From positions 4,235 through 68,234 of the forward strand of contig CAZSZS010000172.1 in the NCBI GenBank assembly GCA_964611275.1: DNA of 64,000 nucleotides. Reading direction: 5' to 3'. A program made the position numbers and the translations under genes. Every line of letters begins with the position of its first letter. The first letter of the stretch is position 1. This stretch comes from WJMT01 sp964611275 (lineage in GTDB: Bacteria > Acidobacteriota > Aminicenantia > Aminicenantales > Aminicenantaceae). Positions 51,925 to 60,655 of this stretch are shown here, in pieces. The notes beneath the pieces were generated by a model, which had not been told where the DNA came from, did no database searches, and was given only the letters and a program-made list of their open reading frames with translations.

Positions 51925-54441
51925 ATGCTGAATGAGATACGAATAAAGAAGGCCGCCCAGCATAATCTCAAAAACATTGATGTGAACCTCCCCAGAAACA
52001 AGATGATTGTGGTCACAGGGCCCAGCGGGTCGGGTAAATCATCCCTTGCCTTTGATACCCTGTTTGCTGAAGGCCAGAGAAGATACATAGAATGTCTTTC
52101 AGCTTATGCCAGGCAGTATATAGAACAGATGGAGAAACCAGAGGTCGAGTCCATTGAGGGAATATCACCTTCTATTTCCATCGATCAGAAGACCATATCA
52201 ACGAATCCTCGGTCCACGGTCGGGACCGTCACCGAGATATATGATTTTCTCAGACTGCTGTTTGCCCGAGTGGGCACCCCTCACTGTCCCGAATGCGGAC
52301 GGGAGGTCAGTTCTCAGACATCGGATCAGATACTAGAGAGGATCAAGCAAAAAAATAAAGGCCGGACCGTGAGAATCCTCTCTCCGGTGATCAAAGGGAG
52401 AAAGGGTGAATACCTGAAGCTTTTTGAAAGGATGAGAAGAAAAGGATTTCTCCGTGTGCGTGTAGATAGAGAGTTTCACGAGCTGGAGGATGAAATATAC
52501 CTGGCTAAAACTAAAGTGCATGATATCGAGATCCTTATAGATGAGGTTTCTGTGTCAGAGAAATCGGCCCTAAGGATAAAGGAAGCGGTGGACAGGGCCC
52601 TGGAGTTGTCAGAGGGGGATTTGCTTCTTTTGGATCCTGAGGGAGATGAGACTTTTTATTCCTTGAATCTCATATGCCCTTACTGTGAGATAAATCTTCC
52701 TGAACTGGAGCCCAGGACATTTTCGTTCAACAGCCCTTACGGAGCCTGTCCGTACTGCAACGGTATTGGATTCCAGACCAGGATAGACACCCGCGGGAAT
52801 CTTCATGTGAGCGATGATCTCTGTCATTATTGCGGGGGGAGCCGTCTCAAGAAAGAGAGCACTTGTGTAAAGATAGGAGGCAAGGATATTTTTCAATTAA
52901 GCTGTCTTCCTATAACCAGTCTGATGGAAGAGGTCAAAGGATTTGAGTTTAAAGGAGAAAACCACGTTGTTGCGTCCAGGATTTTAAAAGAGATCGAATC
53001 GCGCCTTCATATCATTGAAAGATTAGGCATGTCGTATCTTCATCTGGCAAGGACCACTTCTTCGCTTTCAGGGGGTGAGGCGCGACGGATCCGGCTGGCC
53101 GCACAGATAGGAATGCAGCTGCGCGGCGTCCTTTATGTGCTGGATGAACCGACCATTGGCCTTCACCAGAGGGATAATAAAAGGCTCATCTCTCTGCTGA
53201 GAGAGATAAGAGACCAGGGTAATTCAGTCGTTGTGGTAGAACATGACGAGCAGACGATACGCTCTGCGGATTATATTTTGGACTTGGGGCCCGGGGCAGG
53301 GGAAAAAGGAGGGGAGAAAGTCGCAGAAGGAGATTACAGGAGGATTGTCACCCTTTTCAACTCGCTGACGTCCGAGTATTTAAGGCACGAAAAAGTCATT
53401 CCTGTTCCCGGGAAAAGGAGAGTTCCTGAAAAATGGTTGACTGTAAAAAAGGCATCAGAGCATAATCTGAAAAAGATCGATGTGCCGTTTCCTCTCTCAG
53501 CCTTTACAGTTGTAACTGGGCTTTCCGGATCAGGAAAAAGCACGCTGGTCTATGATATTCTGTATAAGAAACTTTCAAATATTTTTCATAAATCAAAAGT
53601 CAAACCAGGGGCTCATGAATCTATAAGCGGTTTAGAAAGCGTAAATAAAGTGGTGTCTGTTGACCAGAAGCCCATTGGGAGGACTCCCCGCTCTAATCCG
53701 GCGACATACACAGGGTTGTTTACTGAATTAAGAAACCTGTTCTCCATGACACCTGAGGCAAAAATAAGAGGATACAAAAAGAGCCGGTTCAGTTTTAATG
53801 TTCCGGGGGGGCGGTGTGAGGAATGCCGCGGGGCCGGTTCAAAAAAGATTGAGATGCATTTTCTTCCTGATGTGTATGTCACATGTGACAGGTGCGGTGG
53901 CAAACGGTATAATAAGGAAACTCTTGAGGTGCGTTATAAAGGCAAGAGTATTGCTGATTTTCTTGAGATGACAGTGAGTGAAGCGTATGAATATCTGAAG
54001 GCCCACCCGAAGCTGAAATCAAAGTTAGGGATTCTGAAGAGGGTCGGGCTGGGTTATCTGCGGCTCGGGCAGCCAGCTCCCCATCTTTCAGGAGGGGAGG
54101 CCCAGAGGATCAAGCTGACTAAAGAGCTGAGCCGAAAAGACACAGGGCAGACTCTTTATATTTTGGATGAACCCACAACAGGCCTTCATTTTGACGATGT
54201 AAAAAAGCTTTTAAACGTACTTTCCGAGCTGGTTAATTTAGGGAATACGGTCATTGTCATCGAACATAACCTTGATGTTATTAAATTTGCGGATTATATT
54301 ATTGATTTAGGTCCCGGTGGAGGAGATAAAGGCGGCCGTATTGTGGCCTCCGGGTCCCCTGAGGAGGTTTCCGAGGAGAAAAGATCTTATACTGGTCAGT
54401 TCTTAAAAAAACATTTCAGGGAAATGGAATATTTGGTTTGA
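51925..54441 (+). CDS. uvrA: Excinuclease ABC subunit A, short form
   Basis: 838 residues, about 100 fewer than the usual ~940. Damage-recognition ATPase of nucleotide excision repair. Present: Walker A GPSGSGKSS near residue 34, the UvrB-binding region, zinc cysteines, signature SSLSGGEARR, second Walker A GLSGSGKST near residue 535, the second zinc module CEECRGAG...CDRCGG, signature HLSGGEAQR and ILDEPTTGLH. The missing part maps between CPYCNGIG and CHYCGGSRL (bases ~52757-52840), where only about 20 residues remain of the insertion domain. Both ATPase modules look intact. Confidence 0.93.
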   Translation: MLNEIRIKKAAQHNLKNIDVNLPRNKMIVVTGPSGSGKSSLAFDTLFAEGQRRYIECLSAYARQYIEQMEKPEVESIEGISPSISIDQKTISTNPRSTVGTVTEIYDFLRLLFARVGTPHCPECGREVSSQTSDQILERIKQKNKGRTVRILSPVIKGRKGEYLKLFERMRRKGFLRVRVDREFHELEDEIYLAKTKVHDIEILIDEVSVSEKSALRIKEAVDRALELSEGDLLLLDPEGDETFYSLNLICPYCEINLPELEPRTFSFNSPYGACPYCNGIGFQTRIDTRGNLHVSDDLCHYCGGSRLKKESTCVKIGGKDIFQLSCLPITSLMEEVKGFEFKGENHVVASRILKEIESRLHIIERLGMSYLHLARTTSSLSGGEARRIRLAAQIGMQLRGVLYVLDEPTIGLHQRDNKRLISLLREIRDQGNSVVVVEHDEQTIRSADYILDLGPGAGEKGGEKVAEGDYRRIVTLFNSLTSEYLRHEKVIPVPGKRRVPEKWLTVKKASEHNLKKIDVPFPLSAFTVVTGLSGSGKSTLVYDILYKKLSNIFHKSKVKPGAHESISGLESVNKVVSVDQKPIGRTPRSNPATYTGLFTELRNLFSMTPEAKIRGYKKSRFSFNVPGGRCEECRGAGSKKIEMHFLPDVYVTCDRCGGKRYNKETLEVRYKGKSIADFLEMTVSEAYEYLKAHPKLKSKLGILKRVGLGYLRLGQPAPHLSGGEAQRIKLTKELSRKDTGQTLYILDEPTTGLHFDDVKKLLNVLSELVNLGNTVIVIEHNLDVIKFADYIIDLGPGGGDKGGRIVASGSPEEVSEEKRSYTGQFLKKHFREMEYLV

Positions 54442-54465
54442 TATAAAAGAAAAAATGGAGGAAAG

Positions 54466-57400
54466 ATGAGAAAAAACAAATCATCGTGTTTAATCTTATG
54501 GGCCGTATCTTTGACCCTGGTATTTCTTTTCCAGGGTATGCTCATGGGAGAAAAAGTTCTCTCTACAGAACAGTTAGATACATTCAAATGGAGAAATATA
54601 GGACCATTCACTTTTTCGGGCAGGATCACGGATTTCGCTGTTCCCAGAGGCCAGAGTAAAGTCTATTATGTGGCGACAGCATCGGGAGGTATATGGAAGA
54701 CAGAGGACGGTGGGATAAGCTTCGAACCCATATTTGATGATTATGGCAACATGAGCATAGGGAATATTGCCCTGTCTCCGTCCGACCCGCAGAGAGTCTA
54801 TGTGGCCACAGGGGAGGCTCTGCATGCCAGGTCAAGTGCGCACGGGAATGGAATGTGGAGGTCTGACGATGCAGGGAAAACATGGACCCACATAGGGCTG
54901 GAGGAGACTTATTTCATACCTAAGATAGCCGTGGCCCACGACAATCCGGATATTGTTTATGTGGCATCCGAGGGAAAGCTCTATGATAATAAGATGGATT
55001 GTCAAAGGGGATTGTACAAGACAGAGGACGGAGGCGAGACCTGGAAACAAGTGCTGGATCTTAAGGACAGAGGGGTAGGCGATTTTGTCATTGACCCCAC
55101 TGATTCGAATGTGATCATTGCCGCGGCTTACAAAACCCATAGAAGGACATGGACTTTTATTGACAGGCAGCCTGAGAACCATTTTTACAAGTCAGTTGAC
55201 GGGGGCAGTACCTGGAAAAAATTGACCAATGGACTGCCCATGGATATTGAGACCGGCTGGAACGGCCTGACCATATATCCAAAGAATCCTGATATCGTCT
55301 ATTTACGGATGGACGAAGACGTCGACCTTGGTCTGGACCAGAGAGAAAACAGGCAGCTCTATAGAGCAGGCAGTGTTTTTAAAGACGGGTATTATTTCAA
55401 TAAATTCAAAGCTTATAAAATAGAGGCAGCTCTCCTAAAAATGCTTGATTTCGAACCGATTTCCGTAGAAAACGAGGAGGAGCTGGCGGAAAAACTGAAT
55501 GAGCTGATAAAAGATAAGGACTTCCTCAAAAATTCAGGCGTTGACCTGGATGCCTTCATTGAAAAAGCCAAAAATGTCTACAAGAAACAGGACGATATCC
55601 TTGAAGAAATCGCTGAGGTCGAAGAGATACTCAAAGAAGCAGAGCCAGAAGAAGAAAAAGGGGATGCCGAGGAGAAAGAACCCAAGGGGAGATACCAGGT
55701 GCTTAACCGTTTCGTCGTTCAGACTCTCTATGCCCCGGCTTTTCAGGCTATGGAACCGGTTACGAAATCAGGAGTCATATACCGTTCTGAAGACCAGGGT
55801 GAAACCTGGAAAAGAATGACCGAATACAAGATAACCGGCGGAAGCATTCAGGTCAATGACATAGAGGCTGGTTATTCGGGAAGGATGGAGGTCGATCCGA
55901 ATAATGACCAGATCCTTTATGCGGTGGAAGTCTACCCCAAGGTATCTGAAGACGGAGGCAAGACCTTTAAAAACACAACCTGGTCCGGAGCCAATAAGTG
56001 CCATGTGGATATGAGAGGGATATGGATCGATCCCCTTGATTCCGATCATATATTATCTGCAAATGACGGAGGGGTGAGCGAGACCTGGGACAGAGGAAAA
56101 CACTGGTCCCAGAAAGATACCATCAGCGCCCAGCAGTTCTATGATATTTCAGTCGATAATGACATGCCTTACAATGTGATGGGCGGAACCCAGGATAACG
56201 GCTGCTGGCTCGGCCCTTCACAGAACAGAAACCAGTACGGAGTCTTTCCCTCGGATTGGACCTATCTTCCTTCGGGAGATGGTTTCTATGTTGTCAGAAA
56301 CTGGTGGAATCCGGAATTTGTATATTTTGAGTCCCAGTTCGGTGGTTCCAGAAGAATGAATCTGAAGACGGGAGAAATGACAGGACTCTCCAAGCGCAAC
56401 ACTCAGGAGGAGAGAGAAGCTGGTAAAGAGGCGGAAAGGTATCAATGGGATTCCCCTATCGTCCTGTCTCCGCACAATCCGGGAATCGTCTATGTGTGTT
56501 CTCAGCATGTCCATATGTCAACCAAGCGGGGAGATCCGGATTCTTTTGTGACCATCAGCCCTGACCTTTCCAAACACAACAAAGAACGGATCGAACTTTC
56601 AAAACTGACAAATCTTCAGTATGCGACCATATACACATTTGCTGAATCAGCGGTCAAACCAGGGGTTTACTGGGCCGGAACTGACGATGGAAACCTGCAG
56701 GTAAGCATGGACGGCGGAAGCACCTGGGTGAACATAACCGGTAAATTTTACACTGAGAAGGGAGAACCAAAAGCAAATGTCCAGGGAGCAAGGATTCCTT
56801 ATGACAGATGGGTCACCAGAGTCACGCCTTCAGCACACAAACTGGAAAGGTGTTATGTCACCTACTCCGGATACAGAACCCACAATGAAGATGATTCCTA
56901 TATCTTTGTGACAGAAGACATGGGAAAGACATGGAAGGACCTGTCAGCAGGGATGAAAAATCCGGTAAGAGATATTGTGGAAGACCCGGATAATCCTGAT
57001 GTTCTGTATCTTGCCACGGATTACGGACTCTTTATCAGCATCGACAGAGGAGAGACGTGGGAGAACATGTCTTCCTCAGCACCTGATGTGATCATTAAGA
57101 GCCTTGCCTTTCAGGAGAGGGAAAGGGATTTGGCCATAGGCACGTACGGAAGAGGTATCTACATTGCGGATGTGTATCCGTTCAAGGAATTCACTAATGA
57201 TACGTTTCTTAAGGACCATTATCTCTTTGAGATCCAGCGGGCTGTGAAATGGAACATATATGAGAGAAGGGGACCCACATACGGAGAGTTTGCGCGGGTC
57301 ACCAATCCTGATGTCGGAGCCACATTCTATTACTACCTCAAGGAGAAGGCAAAGTCCGTGAAAATATCCATTAAAAACATGAAGGGTGAAGAGATTTACA

Positions 57401-57600
57401 AGACAACAGGAGGTTCGGATAAAGGCTTGCATACGATATCCTGGGATTTGAGAAAGAAACCGGAAGAAGGAAGTAGCCCCAGATGGATGAGAAGAGGACA
57501 AATCCTTGACGCAGGCATGTATGAAGTGAGTTTAATTATAGGTGATGAGGAGGTCATGAGTCAGACTTTAAAAGTCATAGACGACCCCATGTTTCATTGA
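54466..57600 (+). CDS. Large secreted BNR/sortilin-like beta-propeller protein
   Basis: 1044 residues. Signal peptide at the N terminus (cleavage near residue 27), then many Asp-box/BNR repeats of the form WKTEDGG.SFEP, MWRSDDAGKTWTHI, LYKTEDGGETWKQV and FVTEDMGKTWKDL, as in VPS10/sortilin-type propellers, probably two propeller units. Between about 315 and 415 lies a helical, Glu/Lys-rich insertion unlike the repeats. The C-terminal ~110 residues (about 935 on) look like a separate beta domain. No catalytic motif is evident, so 'glycosyl hydrolase' would be a label rather than a known activity. GGAGG ribosome site 6 bases before ATG. Confidence 0.85.
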   Translation: MRKNKSSCLILWAVSLTLVFLFQGMLMGEKVLSTEQLDTFKWRNIGPFTFSGRITDFAVPRGQSKVYYVATASGGIWKTEDGGISFEPIFDDYGNMSIGNIALSPSDPQRVYVATGEALHARSSAHGNGMWRSDDAGKTWTHIGLEETYFIPKIAVAHDNPDIVYVASEGKLYDNKMDCQRGLYKTEDGGETWKQVLDLKDRGVGDFVIDPTDSNVIIAAAYKTHRRTWTFIDRQPENHFYKSVDGGSTWKKLTNGLPMDIETGWNGLTIYPKNPDIVYLRMDEDVDLGLDQRENRQLYRAGSVFKDGYYFNKFKAYKIEAALLKMLDFEPISVENEEELAEKLNELIKDKDFLKNSGVDLDAFIEKAKNVYKKQDDILEEIAEVEEILKEAEPEEEKGDAEEKEPKGRYQVLNRFVVQTLYAPAFQAMEPVTKSGVIYRSEDQGETWKRMTEYKITGGSIQVNDIEAGYSGRMEVDPNNDQILYAVEVYPKVSEDGGKTFKNTTWSGANKCHVDMRGIWIDPLDSDHILSANDGGVSETWDRGKHWSQKDTISAQQFYDISVDNDMPYNVMGGTQDNGCWLGPSQNRNQYGVFPSDWTYLPSGDGFYVVRNWWNPEFVYFESQFGGSRRMNLKTGEMTGLSKRNTQEEREAGKEAERYQWDSPIVLSPHNPGIVYVCSQHVHMSTKRGDPDSFVTISPDLSKHNKERIELSKLTNLQYATIYTFAESAVKPGVYWAGTDDGNLQVSMDGGSTWVNITGKFYTEKGEPKANVQGARIPYDRWVTRVTPSAHKLERCYVTYSGYRTHNEDDSYIFVTEDMGKTWKDLSAGMKNPVRDIVEDPDNPDVLYLATDYGLFISIDRGETWENMSSSAPDVIIKSLAFQERERDLAIGTYGRGIYIADVYPFKEFTNDTFLKDHYLFEIQRAVKWNIYERRGPTYGEFARVTNPDVGATFYYYLKEKAKSVKISIKNMKGEEIYKTTGGSDKGLHTISWDLRKKPEEGSSPRWMRRGQILDAGMYEVSLIIGDEEVMSQTLKVIDDPMFH

Positions 57601-57628
57601 GTTAAGATTACACATACGTTTTTAGATA

Positions 57629-57677
57629 GAGATAAGCAGAGAGAGCATAAGGGAGAACTCTCTGTTTATCTCTTTTG
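57629..57677 (+). terminator. Rho-independent-type terminator after the BNR gene
   Basis: A 15-bp stem with one G-T pair (57629-57643 with 57658-57672), 14-base loop, followed by TTTTG. It lies 28 bases after the BNR stop and ahead of holB. The T-run is short. Confidence 0.55.
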
Positions 57678-57717
57678 AGGTTATTCATGGAAGCCTGAGG
57701 AGGGAATGTGAATTTCC

Positions 57718-58710
57718 ATGCCATTTGAAGATATTATAGGCAATGTAAGAGTAAAGAACATTTTGAAAAGGTCTCTGTTGAGGGGAAGAGTCCCCGGTTC
57801 CCTCTTATTCTACGGTCCAAAGGGAGTGGGGAAGAGTGAGACGGCTCTCATTTTCGCAAAAGCCCTGAACTGCCTCAAAAGGGATGATGACTCCTGTGAG
57901 GATTGTTCTTCTTGCAGAGCTATCAATAAAAATGTTTTCCCGGATGTGATAGGGATCAATGCGGAAAAAGATATCATAAAGATCGACCAGATAAGATTGA
58001 TCAAAAGAGCGGCGTATTTGAGACCCATGACAGGAAAAAAAAGAGTGTTTATCATTGAGGAAGCGGAAAAAATGAATGATGAGGCTTCAAATTCCTTGCT
58101 TAAAGTCCTTGAAGAACCCCCGTTATTTTCTCATATTGTCCTCACGACTGATAATTTTTTCTCCATTCTTCCTACCATAAGGTCAAGATGCCAGACACTG
58201 AAGTTTGCACCGGTTTCCAGAAATGATATCCAAAAGGCATTGATAGAGAAAGGGATAGAGGGAGGAAAAGCAAAAACCATCTCTCTGTTAGTGAAAGGCA
58301 GCTTGAAACAAGCGCTGGATTTTGATTGGGATGAGACAGAAGACAAGAGGAAAAAAGCTTTCAAAATGTTCTCCTCATTTGTAAAAGGAGGGGAAAAAGC
58401 AAATATTTTTAAGAAGTATTCCAGGATGCAGAAAAAGAATTTCGAAGAAAGCATAAATCCTGTATTAGAGATAATGGCCTCCTTTTGCAGGGATGTGATA
58501 GTGATGAAATTGGGTGGCGCTGACCGATTTTTGATAAACCTAGATTACAAACATAAATTAAGTGAGCTCGAAGAAATTATGGATCTAAAGCAGAGCGTTG
58601 ATTTCTTAGGAGTCATAGAAGAGTCTCTGCATTTGTTTCAGCAAAATGCCAACAGAAGGGCAATCATTAATTCGATGACAATAAATTTAATGGATAAAGA
58701 AAATGTCTGA
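57718..58710 (+). CDS. holB: DNA polymerase III subunit delta'
   Basis: 330 residues. Clamp-loader AAA+ subunit: Walker A GPKGVGKSE near residue 35, a zinc module with CEDCSSCRAI, ITEEAEKMN-like Walker B region (FIIEEAEKMN) and the sensor SRC in TIRSRCQTLKF. An in-frame TGA three codons upstream fixes the ATG. It overlaps ricT by 8 bp, the same holB-yaaT order as in Firmicutes. Confidence 0.93.
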   Translation: MPFEDIIGNVRVKNILKRSLLRGRVPGSLLFYGPKGVGKSETALIFAKALNCLKRDDDSCEDCSSCRAINKNVFPDVIGINAEKDIIKIDQIRLIKRAAYLRPMTGKKRVFIIEEAEKMNDEASNSLLKVLEEPPLFSHIVLTTDNFFSILPTIRSRCQTLKFAPVSRNDIQKALIEKGIEGGKAKTISLLVKGSLKQALDFDWDETEDKRKKAFKMFSSFVKGGEKANIFKKYSRMQKKNFEESINPVLEIMASFCRDVIVMKLGGADRFLINLDYKHKLSELEEIMDLKQSVDFLGVIEESLHLFQQNANRRAIINSMTINLMDKENV

Positions 58711-59383
58711 TATTATTTACGTGTTTTCAGATCGTCTGAAAAAAATTCTCCGCGCTGATAAAAACAATATGGAGTTAAAAACAGGGGATATCTGTTTGAT
58801 AGAGTCCTCCCTTGGGGGGGAGCTTGCCATGGTCGTGGATACCCCCGGAAGAGTCAGAGAAAAATCAGGCGCAAAGCAAGGGGCGTCCAAAGTCATTCGT
58901 AAAGCTACGGAAAAGGACAAAGACAAGTTTGCCTGGATGCGAAAAAAGGAGAAAGAAGCCTTTGATTTCTGTCTGGAGCGAATCGAAGAACGAAAGCTTC
59001 CAATGAAACTTGTGCGCGTGCGGTATTTTTTTAATGAGAAGAAAGGCATTTTTTATTACACAGCGGATGGCCGGATCGACTTCAGAGCCCTTGTGAAGGA
59101 TTTGGCGAAACGCTTTCGGATGAGAATAGAGATGCGTCAGATCGGGGTCAGAGATGAAGCTAAAATGATCGGAGGCATCGGAGTTTGCGGGCGCAGGCTG
59201 TGCTGTGTCAGTTTTATGAAAAGTTTTGAGCCTGTGACCATACAAAAAGCAAAGAAACAGAATATAACCATTAATCCCACAAAGATATCAGGGCTATGCG
59301 GCCGGCTTATGTGCTGTCTTGCTTTTGAACAGGAAAGTAAGGGGCGTCTCTACAGCGAAGAAGATGAGATAGAGGAAGACTGA
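58703..59383 (+). CDS. ricT: PSP1-domain protein, RicT/YaaT family
   Basis: 226 residues. N-terminal part of unclear role, then the PSP1 C-terminal domain (about 60-145) and a Cys-rich tail with GGIGVCGRRLCCVSF and GLCGRLMCCLAFE. In Bacillus, RicT joins the RicAFT complex that binds Fe-S clusters and stimulates RNase Y. The cysteines seen here fit Fe-S binding. Partners RicA and RicF are not in the window. Confidence 0.9.
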   Translation: MSDIIYVFSDRLKKILRADKNNMELKTGDICLIESSLGGELAMVVDTPGRVREKSGAKQGASKVIRKATEKDKDKFAWMRKKEKEAFDFCLERIEERKLPMKLVRVRYFFNEKKGIFYYTADGRIDFRALVKDLAKRFRMRIEMRQIGVRDEAKMIGGIGVCGRRLCCVSFMKSFEPVTIQKAKKQNITINPTKISGLCGRLMCCLAFEQESKGRLYSEEDEIEED

Positions 59384-59387
59384 GGTT

Positions 59388-60020
59388 TTAATTATTATTC
59401 TGCCATGTGAACTGGACTTTACTTGAGGCTGAAATCAGTCTTCCCTGGGAAGAGAAGGCTTTGACCTGCCAGGAATAACTTTTCCCGGGAGTCATCCTTG
59501 CTTTGATTTTTTCGGGAAGGGAAATATAGTTGTTTTTGGTTCTTTTTTCCCAGAGAAGTTCATCATTATATATAAAGACTTTGTATTCGATATCTTCACC
59601 TAAGGCTTCCCATTTGAATTCTGAGGGGATCGCCTCGGATATAAGGGTGATGGAGCCACCTCTGACCGCATCATCGCTTACAATAAATTCAGGGGTGTTA
59701 TGGGTCACGTTCGGAATGATACCGAACACTATGATCAAAACCAGTGCTGCTGTTGCAGCCGCTGATATAAGAGGCTTTGGAGAAAGAAACCCAAATATTT
59801 TCTCTCTCGCCCCGCTTTTTGACTCTTCTTCAATACGGATATCTTTGAATATTGAGTCCGCCTTATCCTTTACCACCAGAATAAGTTCGTTCCTTTCTTT
59901 TGTCTGTTCAAAACAATGGGGACAGTTGAAGAGATGTTCTTCAAATTCTTCCCTTTTCTCCTTGCTCAGTCTTCCGAACAAGTAATCATCGATTAAGTTC
60001 TCATATCGGCATTTTCTCAT
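59388..60020 (-). CDS. Anti-sigma factor with zinc-finger domain and extracytoplasmic beta domain
   Basis: 210 residues. N-terminal zf-HC2-type motif (HLFNCPHC, near residues 29-36) of the kind that holds ECF sigma factors, one membrane helix (about 88-108), and an outer domain of ~95 residues whose strands (FKWEALGEDIEYKVFIYNDELLWEKRT, YSWQVKAFSSQGRLI) look fibronectin-III-like. It follows the sigma gene by 63 bp on the same strand, so the pair forms a sensor unit. The start overlaps no other gene. Confidence 0.82.
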   Translation of the reverse strand: MRKCRYENLIDDYLFGRLSKEKREEFEEHLFNCPHCFEQTKERNELILVVKDKADSIFKDIRIEEESKSGAREKIFGFLSPKPLISAAATAALVLIIVFGIIPNVTHNTPEFIVSDDAVRGGSITLISEAIPSEFKWEALGEDIEYKVFIYNDELLWEKRTKNNYISLPEKIKARMTPGKSYSWQVKAFSSQGRLISASSKVQFTWQNNN

Positions 60021-60030
60021 TGGTTTTGCC

Positions 60031-60053
60031 CCTAAATTAATTTCACTAATTTA
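60031..60053. repeat. 8-bp inverted repeat in the sigma/anti-sigma gap
   Basis: CTAAATTA-N7-TAATTTAG, perfect arms, just before the anti-sigma start. AT-rich, may be chance. Confidence 0.25.
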
Positions 60054-60083
60054 GTCGAAATAAATGCATAATTACGGAAAAAT

Positions 60084-60587
60084 TTATTTTTTCATTAATT
60101 TTTTTAGTAATTTTTGTGCGTAATGCACTCTTTCGCTTACGTTTCTCGGGGAAATACCCAGTCTTTTTGCCACTTCTTTTCTTGAAAGGTCTTTATAATA
60201 ATACAGGTATAGAATTGTCTTGTATTTTGGCTTCAGTTCCTCTAATTTTTTGGCCAGAAGCTCAGCTCTTTCCTTATCTTCTATTTGCTCGTGGGGATCA
60301 GGGAATGGATCGGAATCCGGAAGGTATTTCGTTGCTATTTTCTTTTTTCTTCTTATATAGTCGACGATTCTTCTTCTTGTTATGGTGTAAATAAAGGTTC
60401 CTACGGAAGATTCACCTTTGAACTGCCCGGATTTTATCTTTTCTATGGCATTGAGCATTATTTCATTGACAATATCTTCCCATTCAGGCGTATGGGCCCC
60501 TATTGATTTTTTTACTTTAAATGTAACAAGAGGTCTGTATTTAGCCGTAATTTTCTCTAAATCGTAGGAATTATCTTTTTTTTTCAC
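60084..60587 (-). CDS. ECF-type RNA polymerase sigma factor
   Basis: 167 residues from a GTG start. Region 2 (EWEDIVNEIMLNAIEKIK... VGTFIYTITRRRIVDYIRRKKK) and region 4 (LKPKYKTILYLYYYKDLSRKEVAKRLGISPRNVSERVHYAQKLLKKL) are the two sigma domains of an ECF factor. The anti-sigma gene follows directly. It probably answers an envelope signal, but the regulon is unknown. A consensus-like promoter sits right at its start. Confidence 0.9.
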   Translation of the reverse strand: MKKKDNSYDLEKITAKYRPLVTFKVKKSIGAHTPEWEDIVNEIMLNAIEKIKSGQFKGESSVGTFIYTITRRRIVDYIRRKKKIATKYLPDSDPFPDPHEQIEDKERAELLAKKLEELKPKYKTILYLYYYKDLSRKEVAKRLGISPRNVSERVHYAQKLLKKLMKK

Positions 60588-60595
60588 TTTCAGTC

Positions 60596-60624
60596 ATTAT
60601 AAAACGTGTTTTGTACATTGGCAA
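60596..60624 (-). promoter_or_regulatory. Sigma-70-type promoter of the ECF sigma gene, start-proximal
   Basis: Minus strand TTGCCA, exactly 17 bases, TATAAT. The -10 box ends 8 bases before the GTG, so the transcript would be leaderless or nearly so. It looks like a housekeeping promoter, not an autoregulated ECF one. Confidence 0.7.
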
Positions 60625-60655
60625 GCATCCTGTTATCACTAAAAGGATCCCTGGT

